Positions 1 to 4,955 of a DNA stretch of 8,683 bases are shown one piece after another; the first letter of the stretch is position 1; every line of letters begins with the position of its first letter. This DNA comes from Paratractidigestivibacter sp003150175 (GTDB taxonomy: Bacteria > Actinomycetota > Coriobacteriia > Coriobacteriales > Atopobiaceae). The translations under genes were made by a program, and so were the position numbers. Below the pieces are notes generated by a model. The model searched no databases. It was not told the origin of the DNA and saw only the letters and a program-made list of their open reading frames with translations. The stretch lies in assembly GCF_964283195.1 (NCBI RefSeq), contig NZ_CAXYLH010000026.1. One strand, given 5' to 3'.

Positions 1-20
1 GCGATTGCAAATGTTACCTG

Positions 21-74
21 GGGGGCGGGCCTCTGGCCCGCCACTGCTATTTACACCACTTTATGGACGTAGCT
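21..74. repeat. 54-bp inverted repeat, left copy
   Basis: This stretch is the exact reverse complement of 8630-8683, the other end of the window; identity breaks at position 75. It contains a perfect hairpin: GGCGGGCC at 24-31, loop TCT, GGCCCGCC at 35-42. The rest is AT-richer than its surroundings and, read on the minus strand, includes ATAAAGTGGTGTAAATAG. That piece loosely resembles the terminal repeats of IS256-family elements (ATAAAGT... then GTGTAAA), which is inference from memory. If that is right, the outer edge of the element faces into this window and its body lies to the left, outside it. No transposase gene is visible. Positions 1-20 are unmatched flank and hold nothing I can name. 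Confidence 0.9.
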
Positions 75-104
75 GGCTGGCGCTGCTCGACGCCCCTCTT
101 TGCA

Positions 105-155
105 CAGAAACCCGCGCCGCCGGACGCCTTGCGAGGCTGGAGACGCGGGTTTCTG
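105..155 (-). terminator. Possible stem-loop terminator after the ABC operon
   Basis: CAGAAACCCGCG (105-116) and CGCGGGTTTCTG (144-155) form a perfect 12-bp inverted repeat, with a small inner hairpin GCCT-TGCG-AGGC at 126-137. It lies about 90 bp past the stop of the ATPase gene. No run of T follows the stem on either strand, so it is not a canonical intrinsic terminator. It could be a U-less terminator, a 3'-end stabiliser, or simply an inverted copy of the neighbouring tandem repeats. The right arm is part of the first 41-bp repeat unit. Confidence 0.3.
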
Positions 156-241
156 CGCGGCGAGGGCGCAGCGGGAGCTGGAAGTCAGGGTTTCTGCGCG
201 GCGAGGCCGCAGCGGGAGCTGGAGACGCGGGTTTCTGCGCG
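136..241. repeat. 41-bp tandem repeats, 2.6 copies
   Basis: Three units start at 136, 177 and 218, each opening with GCTGGA and sharing the core GGGTTTCTGCGCG. Units 1 and 2 are both 41 bp and differ at only a few positions, such as GACGC versus AGTCA and GAGGGC versus GAGGCC. Unit 3 is cut off at 241, directly before the ATPase stop codon (242-244). Unit 2 contains the perfect mini-hairpin GCGGC-GAG-GCCGC (200-212); unit 1 has an imperfect form. No spacers separate the units, so this is not a CRISPR. I see no gene in 75-241. Confidence 0.85.
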
Positions 242-1036
242 CTATCCCAGCAGCATACGGTCGTTCGTGAACTCCTCGCCGCTGGCCTCCTCGAACTTGC
301 GAAGCAGGTCGGGAACGGTGAGGGACTTCTTCTCGTCCCCCTCGACGTCGTAGATGATGTGCCCGTCGCTCATCATGATCAGGCGGTTGCCCAGGCGGAT
401 GGCGTCGCTCATGTTGTGCGTGACCATGAGCGCGGTGAGGTTACGCTCGGCGATGATCTCCTCGGTGAGGGTGAGGACCTTCGCCGCGGTCTTGGGGTCG
501 AGCGCCGCCGTGTGCTCGTCGAGCAGCAGCAGCTTCGGGTCGGTAAGCGTGGCCATGAGCAGTGTGAGGGCCTGGCGCTGTCCGCCGGAAAGAAGCCCGA
601 CCTTCGCGTCGAGCCGATCCTCGAGGCCGAGGCCGAGGCGCGCCAGGAGCTCGGGGTACTCTTTCTTCTCTTCCCGCGTCACGCCCCACGCGAGGCCGCG
701 GCGTTTGCCGCGCCGGCGCGCGAGGGCGAGGTTCTCGACGATCTGCATGTCGGCCGCGGTGCCGCGCATCGGGTCCTGGAAGACGCGCCCGAGGTACTTG
801 GCGCGCTGCGATTCCGTCATGCGCGAGATGTCCACGCCGTCGAGCTCGATCACGCCGGAGTCGAGCGGGTAGACGCCCGCGATCATGTTGAGCAGCGTGG
901 ACTTGCCCGCGCCGTTGCCGCCGATCACGGTCACGAAGTCGCCGTCGTTCAGGGTGAGGTCTACGCCCGTGAGCGCGCGTTTCTCGGTGACGGTGCCGGG
1001 ATTGAAGGTCTTCTTCACGTGGGAAAGCTTGAGCAT
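242..1036 (-). CDS. ABC transporter ATP-binding protein
   Basis: This is the 264-aa cytoplasmic ATPase that drives the uptake system encoded upstream. All nucleotide-binding motifs are intact: Walker A GGNGAGKST (residues 39-47), Q-loop VFQDP (Gln87), signature LSGGQ (149-153), Walker B LLLLDE (169-174) with catalytic Glu174, and H-loop His207 in VTHN. Length and layout match the ATPases paired with ABC_sub_bind (TrpX-like) binding proteins. The ATG at 1036 begins one base after the permease stop, so the two genes are almost certainly co-transcribed and translationally coupled. It is the last gene of the operon; its TAG stop touches the 41-bp tandem repeats. The substrate cannot be read from this subunit. 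An amino acid, for example an aromatic one, is a family-based guess. Confidence 0.96.
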   Translation of the reverse strand: MLKLSHVKKTFNPGTVTEKRALTGVDLTLNDGDFVTVIGGNGAGKSTLLNMIAGVYPLDSGVIELDGVDISRMTESQRAKYLGRVFQDPMRGTAADMQIVENLALARRRGKRRGLAWGVTREEKKEYPELLARLGLGLEDRLDAKVGLLSGGQRQALTLLMATLTDPKLLLLDEHTAALDPKTAAKVLTLTEEIIAERNLTALMVTHNMSDAIRLGNRLIMMSDGHIIYDVEGDEKKSLTVPDLLRKFEEASGEEFTNDRMLLG

Positions 1037-1037
1037 G

Positions 1038-1952
1038 CTACTCGTCCCCCCTCTTGTACGAGGCCCGCAGGCGCTGCTTCTCGAGCACGACGGGCACGCA
1101 CAGGGCGAGCGCGACGATGATTGCGGAGAGCAGCTTCATGTCGTTGGCGTCCATACCCATCTGCAGCACGATGGCGCGGATGAGGAAGTAGACGATGGAG
1201 CCGACGACCGCCGCGACCAGGCGCGCGCCGAACTTGGTGAGGCCGCCGGGCAGAAGGCGTCCGAGGACCTCGCCGATGACGATCGCGGCCAGGCCGATGA
1301 CGATGGCGCCCGTGCCCATGCCGATGTCGGCGTACTTCTGGCTCTGGCAGATGAGGCCGCCGGAAAGGCCGATGAGCGCGTTGGAGAGGATGAGGGCGAG
1401 CATCTTGGTCGCGTTCGTGTTCTGGCCGAGGGCGCGGATCATGGCCTCGTTGTTGCCGGTGGCGCGCAGCGCGCTGCCGATCTCGGTGCCGAAGAACCAG
1501 TACAGCAGCCAGATCACGGCCGCGACGAGGATGGCGCCCACGATCATGGCAACGGTGCTCTGGGGGATGCCCGTGAGGTCGGACACCTTCGAGAAGATCG
1601 TGTCGGCCGTGAGCAGCGGGGTGTTCGACTTGCCCATGATGCGCAGGTTGATCGACCACAGGCTGATCTGCGTGAGGATTCCCGCGAGGATGGCGGGGAT
1701 CTCGAACACGGTGGTGAGGACGCCCGTCACGGCGCCCGCGACGCCGCCGGCGAGCATGCCGGCGAGGGTCGCCACGACCGGGTCCACGCCGAAGTTGACC
1801 ACGAGGACCGCCACGACGGCGCCGCCGAGGGCGAAGCTGCCGTCGCAGGTCATGTCGGGGATGTCGAGCAGGCGGAAAGTGATGAAGACGCCGAGTACCA
1901 TGAGACCCCACAGGATACCCTGCGAGACGGCGCCTTGTAGTGCTGTGAGCAT
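1038..1952 (-). CDS. ABC transporter permease (BPD_transp_2 type)
   Basis: This 304-aa integral membrane protein would form the translocation channel for the neighbouring binding protein and ATPase. Hydrophobic stretches suggest about eight membrane segments, for example residues 10-27, 42-53, 58-82, 132-154, 185-200, 212-232, 243-263 and 273-290. The loop with GTEIGSALRATGNNEAMIRALG (about 155-176; here the family's ATPase-contacting region is expected) and the early DMTCDGSFALGG (33-44) are typical of permeases paired with TrpX-like binding proteins. I chose the ATG at 1952 because AAGGAG (1958-1963) sits 5 bases upstream. The reading frame stays open to 2015, but that extension is Arg/His-rich, overlaps the intergenic stem-loop and is probably untranslated. 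The gene begins 86 bp after the binding-protein stop and ends one base before the ATPase start. Confidence 0.94.
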   Translation of the reverse strand: MLTALQGAVSQGILWGLMVLGVFITFRLLDIPDMTCDGSFALGGAVVAVLVVNFGVDPVVATLAGMLAGGVAGAVTGVLTTVFEIPAILAGILTQISLWSINLRIMGKSNTPLLTADTIFSKVSDLTGIPQSTVAMIVGAILVAAVIWLLYWFFGTEIGSALRATGNNEAMIRALGQNTNATKMLALILSNALIGLSGGLICQSQKYADIGMGTGAIVIGLAAIVIGEVLGRLLPGGLTKFGARLVAAVVGSIVYFLIRAIVLQMGMDANDMKLLSAIIVALALCVPVVLEKQRLRASYKRGDE

Positions 1953-1984
1953 GTGCGCTCCTTCTTGCTGTCGGTGCTTACGGC

Positions 1985-2016
1985 GGTGGGGAGAAGGGCG
2001 GTTCCTTCTCGCCACC
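1985..2016 (-). promoter_or_regulatory. Intercistronic stem-loop between binding-protein and permease genes
   Basis: Two 13-base arms (1985-1997 and 2004-2016) pair with a single C/C mismatch around a 6-base loop (1998-2003). On the transcribed strand the hairpin opens GGTGGCGAGAAGG and closes CCTTCTCCCCACC. No T-run follows, so full termination is unlikely. In many bacterial ABC operons a hairpin at this place protects the upstream binding-protein mRNA or causes partial termination, giving excess binding protein over membrane subunits. That role here is inference. Confidence 0.7.
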
Positions 2017-2038
2017 GGGAGGTGCTACTTGGGCGGGC

Positions 2039-3013
2039 CTACTTCGCGTCGAGCGCCGAGAGGTCGACGCCGATAGCCTGCGCCATCTCGTCGTTCTTCG
2101 CGACGACGAGGTCGGCGGTGTCGAGGTGCTCGATGGCCATGTCGGCGGGCTTGGACTCGCCCTTGAGGATCTTCACGGCCATCTCGCCGGCGCGCTTGCC
2201 GAGGTCGGCGTAGTTGATGGAGAGCGTGAAGAGGCCGCCGGCCTTGCACATGCCCTCCTCGCCGGTGACGAAGGGGATCTTGTTCTCCTTGCAGATCTGG
2301 CCGACCTGCGCGGCGCCCGCGGCGATGGTGTTGTCGGTGGGCGCGTAGAGGGCGTCGACCTTGCCGACGGCGGACTCGACGACGGACTGGATCTCGTTGG
2401 AGCTGGAGACCGCGTACTCGTCGTAGGCGATGCCGAGGGCGTCGAGCTCCTCCTTTGCCGCGGCGATCTGGATGTCGGAGTTGGACTCGGCGGAGCAGAA
2501 CAGCAGGCCGACCTTCTTTACGTTGGGGAGGACCTTCTGCATCATCTGGAGCTGCTCGGCGACCGGGGTGAGGTCGGAGGCGCCGGTGACGTTGGTGCCC
2601 GGTTTATCGTTGTCCTTGACGAGGCCGGAGGCGGCATAGTCGGTGATGGCGCAGCCCACGATGGGGATGTCGGCCGTCGCGGCGGCCGCCGCCTGGGCCG
2701 CGGGGGTGGCGATGGCGTAGATCAGGTCGACGCCGTCGCCCACGAACTTGGAGGCGATGGTCTGGCAGGCGGACTGGTCGTTCTGGGCGTTCTGCTGGTC
2801 GATGGAGACGTTCAGGCCGGAGGCGTTGACGGCGTCGCAGAACCCCTGGTTGGCGGCATCGAGCGCGGAGTGCTCGGTGAGCTGGACGACGCCGATCTTG
2901 TAGGCCTTGTCGCCCGAGGCGGACGAGCCAGAGCCCGAGCCGCAGCCGGCGAGGGCGGCGATGGACGTCGCGAGGCCGGCGCCCGCGACGAAGTTCCTTC
3001 TGGTGATGTTCAT
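2039..3013 (-). CDS. ABC transporter substrate-binding lipoprotein (TrpX-like, ABC_sub_bind family)
   Basis: This 324-aa extracytoplasmic binding protein is the first gene of the uptake operon. The N-terminus combines a twin-arginine motif (TRRNF, residues 4-8), a hydrophobic stretch and a lipobox LAGC (21-24). It is therefore probably exported by Tat, lipidated on Cys24 and anchored to the membrane outside the cell. A Ser/Gly-rich linker (25-34) follows. The mature part shows the two-lobe periplasmic-binding fold expected of ABC_sub_bind proteins: KIGVVQLTEH at 39-48, DLIYAIATPAAQAAAAAT near 96-113, IPIVGCAITDY at 116-126, KKVGLLFCSAESNS at 166-179 and the late INYADLGKRAGEMAVKIL near 266-283. 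Characterised relatives bind tryptophan or tyrosine, but others are uncharacterised, so the ligand here is open. The ATG at 3013 has GGGGGAG (3020-3026) six bases upstream. The permease gene follows 86 bp downstream, after a stem-loop. Confidence 0.93.
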   Translation of the reverse strand: MNITRRNFVAGAGLATSIAALAGCGSGSGSSASGDKAYKIGVVQLTEHSALDAANQGFCDAVNASGLNVSIDQQNAQNDQSACQTIASKFVGDGVDLIYAIATPAAQAAAAATADIPIVGCAITDYAASGLVKDNDKPGTNVTGASDLTPVAEQLQMMQKVLPNVKKVGLLFCSAESNSDIQIAAAKEELDALGIAYDEYAVSSSNEIQSVVESAVGKVDALYAPTDNTIAAGAAQVGQICKENKIPFVTGEEGMCKAGGLFTLSINYADLGKRAGEMAVKILKGESKPADMAIEHLDTADLVVAKNDEMAQAIGVDLSALDAK

Positions 3014-3108
3014 GGCTTACTCCCCCAGTAGCGGTTTTGAAGATGAGGCCAGTCTACGGCCGGGCGGCGGCGCAGGGAGAAATTGCCTCACATAAGTAAC
3101 ACTGAGGA
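3014..3108 (-). promoter_or_regulatory. Leader/promoter region of the ABC operon (no clear promoter)
   Basis: This interval must hold the operon promoter unless transcription reads through from the YitT gene. I find only a weak -10-like TAGACT (3051-3056) with no good -35. Upstream of it is a 5-bp dyad, CCTCA (3086-3090) and TGAGG (3103-3107), separated by 12 AT-rich bases including the sequence ATAAGTAA. The dyad could be an operator. No T-box signature or recognisable riboswitch is present. Confidence 0.25.
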
Positions 3109-3158
3109 GCAAGAAGGGCGCCGCGCCCTGCGCTTCCCTGCGCCGGCACCCTTCTTGC
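3109..3158 (-). terminator. Strong hairpin after the YitT-family gene
   Basis: The arms GCAAGAAGGGCGCC (3109-3122) and GGCACCCTTCTTGC (3145-3158) pair over 14 bp, with one G/T wobble in the minus-strand transcript. The 22-base GC-rich loop can pair further. It begins 12 bases after the stop of the YitT-family gene. Only a diffuse T-rich stretch (TCCTCAGTGTTACTT) follows on the minus strand, so termination may be partial or factor-assisted. It separates this gene from the ABC operon. Confidence 0.6.
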
Positions 3159-3169
3159 CGCGCCTCGCG

Positions 3170-4390
3170 TCAGTTGACCCCGCGGAAGCCGCGGCCGATG
3201 ATCTCGGAGCTGCTCGTGATGGTGATGAACGCGCCCGGGTCGACGCTGCGCACAAAGAGCCTGAGCTCCATCGCCTCGCGTCTGGTGAGGACCGAGTTCA
3301 GGATGATCACGCGCTTGCCCGTGTAGGCTCCCCAGCCTGTCATCACCGTCGCGGTGCGGCCGAGCGTGCGCACGATGAACTCCTCGACGTCGTGCGGGTA
3401 CTTGCAGATGACCTGACAGACCTTTCGCTGACGGATGGACTCGATGGCGGAGTCGACGACGAAGGTCTTTGCCACGAGGCCGAGGATGCACCACAGGCCG
3501 ACGCGCGGGCCGTAGATGACGGCGGCGGAGCACACGATGGCGATGTCGACCACAAAGAGCGCCTTGCCGATCTCGACGTCGGTGCGCTTGCGCAGGATCA
3601 TGGCCAAGATGTCCGTGCCACCCGTCGAGGCTCCGATGTCGAAGACGAGCGCGCTGCCCACGGCGGGCAGCAGCACGGCGAAGCAGACATCGAGCGTGAG
3701 GTCGCCCGTGATCGATTGCGTCACGGGGAAGATCCACTCGAAGAGCGAGACGTATGCCGACAGCGCAATCGAGGCGAACGAGCTCCAGATCATGGCCTTG
3801 CGATCGAGGAAGACGAAGCCAAGGATGACGAGGGCTACGTTGAGGATCCACATGAAGGTGGAGACCGGCAGCTGTGGGAAGAGCGCGCCCAGCACGATGG
3901 CCACGCCCGTCGTGCCGCCGAACGCGAGGTGGTTCGGGGTCTTGAAGAGCACCATAGCGACGGCGGTGAGGATGAGGCCGAGGTTCAGCATGAGGAAGAA
4001 GCTCAGCTTGCCATAGCCCTCGGTGCGGCGCTCCGACACCTCGTCGGCGATCCGGCCCTCCTCGTCGGTCTGGTCCTCGCAGATCGGCGCGAGCGGGTCG
4101 CCCTCGTACGCGGTCCTGCCCTGGTCGAGCTCCAGCTCACGCTCGAGCTCGGGCTCCTGCGCCAGTGCTTGCGCCGCCCGGGTCGCCTTGGCCTGGGCCG
4201 TACGCGCTTGGGCCTGCGCTGCCTGCGATTGAGCCGTACGCGTCTGGATCTGCGCTGCCGGTGCCTGGGCAGTACGCGCCTGGGCCTCCGCCGCCCGCGC
4301 TTGGTTCTCCGCCGTCCGCGCCTGGGCCGTACATGCCTGAGTCCCCTCCGCCTGCGCCCGCTCCCGGCTCAAGCCCTTCTCGCTGCTCAA
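3170..4390 (-). CDS. YitT-family membrane protein with DUF2179 C-terminus and repeat-rich N-terminal extension
   Basis: The core is a YitT/DUF161-type integral membrane protein, a common family of unknown function. Counting from the TTG start (406 aa), membrane segments run roughly from residue 126 to 310. They include the family-typical GGTTGVAIVLG (158-168) and DIGASTGGTDILAMILRK (251-268). A soluble DUF2179-like domain follows at about 322-406 (VCQVICKYPHDVEEFIVRTLGR at its start). Ahead of the core is a ~125-aa hydrophilic extension: an Ala/Gln/Arg/Thr repeat (about 18-78), then an acidic stretch (78-122). Family members are usually near 280-300 aa, so this extension is unusual. The frame is open to a GTG at 4501 (443 aa), but that codon has no ribosome site. 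TTG at 4390 has GGAGGAG six bases upstream, so I prefer it. Another possibility is that translation starts near the membrane core, but I see no suitable ATG before it. The gene appears monocistronic. Confidence 0.85.
   Translation of the reverse strand: MSSEKGLSRERAQAEGTQACTAQARTAENQARAAEAQARTAQAPAAQIQTRTAQSQAAQAQARTAQAKATRAAQALAQEPELERELELDQGRTAYEGDPLAPICEDQTDEEGRIADEVSERRTEGYGKLSFFLMLNLGLILTAVAMVLFKTPNHLAFGGTTGVAIVLGALFPQLPVSTFMWILNVALVILGFVFLDRKAMIWSSFASIALSAYVSLFEWIFPVTQSITGDLTLDVCFAVLLPAVGSALVFDIGASTGGTDILAMILRKRTDVEIGKALFVVDIAIVCSAAVIYGPRVGLWCILGLVAKTFVVDSAIESIRQRKVCQVICKYPHDVEEFIVRTLGRTATVMTGWGAYTGKRVIILNSVLTRREAMELRLFVRSVDPGAFITITSSSEIIGRGFRGVN
4157..4336 (-). repeat. Imperfect 36-bp (12-codon) repeats inside the YitT-family gene
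   Basis: This part of the coding sequence encodes an Ala/Gln-rich tract built around (A/T)RTAQ blocks. Three blocks begin exactly 12 codons apart, and further blocks, spaced less regularly, precede them. At the DNA level, GCGTACGGC or close variants recur with a 36-bp period. It predicts a helical, possibly coiled-coil segment on the cytoplasmic side. Because the repeat is periodic in DNA, spurious Gly/Pro-rich open frames appear on both strands here. Such tracts can change length by slippage. Confidence 0.75.
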
Positions 4391-4403
4391 ATCCCGCTCC
4401 TCC
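4388..4403 (-). promoter_or_regulatory. Ribosome binding site deciding the YitT-family start (GGAGGAG - 6 nt - TTG)
   Basis: GGAGGAG (4397-4403, minus strand) lies six bases before TTG (4388-4390). It is the only strong Shine-Dalgarno sequence in the 5' part of this frame. The upstream GTG at 4501 lacks one. A weak promoter-like pair, TTGAAA (4454-4459) and CAGACT (4431-4436) with a 17-base spacer, would place a transcript start near 4424, between the two candidate starts. That agrees with the TTG, but its -10 is poor. Confidence 0.55.
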
Positions 4404-4501
4404 GTTCCCGTTGCCGATGCGCCGCGGTGAAGTCTGACATGTGTAGCCGAGTATTTCAACCGTGTTTCGGAGGGTTGGGGAAAACGATGCGGGGAAGGCA
4501 C

Positions 4502-4580
4502 GCGGGGCGCTTGGCCCGCATCTTAAATCTGCTGATAACGCCGACACGGACTGGCACGGGTACGCCAGGGCGAATCTTAT
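4502..4580. other. Gene-free spacer upstream of the YitT-family gene
   Basis: No open frame with coding features and no convincing promoter is present. On the minus strand a TAAGAT near 4525 is a 4/6 match to a -10 box but lacks a -35. This is the right-hand flank of the YitT-family transcript and the left-hand flank of the four-site repeat array. Confidence 0.4.
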
Positions 4581-4798
4581 GCGCAAAACTCGCTTAGGGC
4601 TACGCTGAAGCAGATTCGATGCACAAAACTCGATTCGGGCCACATGATTTTGGGGATGAAACGAGCTTCAGAATTCGATACCTGCGGTTTTGTCGGGGCG
4701 AATGACGAAAACAGCCCAAGAGGGCTCAAAAGTACGTGGCCCTAATCGAGTTTTGCGCTTGAGCAAATCCCCGACGTGGCCCTAAGCGAGTTTTGCGC
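4581..4798. repeat. Symmetric four-site inverted repeat array
   Basis: Four copies of one motif lie in a gene-free region. On the plus strand, site 1 is GCGCAAAACTCGCTTAGGGC (4581-4600) and site 2 is the variant starting GCACAAAACTCGATTCGGGC (4621-4643, ending CCAC). Sites 3 (4736-4758) and 4 (4776-4798) are reverse complements of the motif. The first 20 bases of site 1 are a perfect inverted match to 4779-4798; sites 2 and 3 match over 23 bp with two differences. Both same-orientation pairs are spaced exactly 40 bp, and both inverted pairs are centred on the same point (4689.5). The sequence between the sites is largely not symmetric. This suggests an array of protein-binding sites, a structured RNA, or a small palindromic mobile element. 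Confidence 0.85.
4708..4726 (-). terminator. Weak second terminator-like hairpin
   Basis: AGCCC (4713-4717), loop AAGA and GGGCT (4722-4726) form a 5-bp stem. On the minus strand it is followed by GTTTTCGTC. It lies inside the symmetric array, about 230 bp past gatB and behind a much better terminator, so it may be a backup or may belong to the array itself. Confidence 0.35.
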
Positions 4799-4877
4799 AC
4801 CGGCCATGCTATTGTCATCCTCGGCAACGCCCAAACTGCCGCCAAATCGGACGGAATCTGTTCGAGGCACCCCGATT

Positions 4878-4926
4878 ACAAAAATCCGGCGGCGGAGTCA
4901 GCGTGGAGAGCCGATTCCGCCGCCGG
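4878..4926 (-). terminator. Intrinsic terminator of the gatCAB operon
   Basis: CCGGCGGCGGA (4886-4896) and TCCGCCGCCGG (4916-4926) form a perfect 11-bp GC-rich stem with a 19-base loop. On the minus strand the stem is followed directly by ATTTTTGT (4878-4885). This is the classic rho-independent layout, starting 29 bases beyond the gatB stop. Confidence 0.9.
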
Positions 4927-4955
4927 GAACTCGGGGAATGCGAGAATTCACCGCG

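Noticed and set aside
1..44. Transposase start reading leftward from a GTG near 44
   Set aside because: Only about 14 codons are inside the window and they run through the hairpin; coding cannot be supported.
136..241. CRISPR array
   Set aside because: The 41-bp units are directly adjacent with no unique spacers, and there are no cas genes.
5..1120. 371-aa plus-strand open frame at the left end, and similar frames at 885-1940 and 2126-3031
   Set aside because: They run opposite the ATPase, permease and binding-protein genes, cross gene borders and have compositionally biased translations without domains.
1953..2015. 21-residue N-terminal extension of the permease
   Set aside because: Arg/His-rich, overlaps the stem-loop, and the AAGGAG site clearly serves the ATG at 1952.
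3014..3108. T-box riboswitch before the ABC operon
   Set aside because: No TGGNACCGCG-type T-box sequence and too little room for specifier and antiterminator stems.
3083..4597. 504-aa plus-strand open frame opposite the YitT-family gene
   Set aside because: Arg/Leu/Asp-rich shadow; its repeats only reflect the 36-bp DNA repeat of the real gene.
4137..4643. 168-aa minus-strand Gly/Pro-rich frame overlapping the YitT-family gene
   Set aside because: The GAYGPG-like repeats come from reading the 36-bp DNA repeat in another frame; no ribosome site supports the start.
4581..4798. CRISPR or simple tandem repeat
   Set aside because: Only two copies occur in each orientation and they face each other; neither a CRISPR nor a tandem array has that layout.
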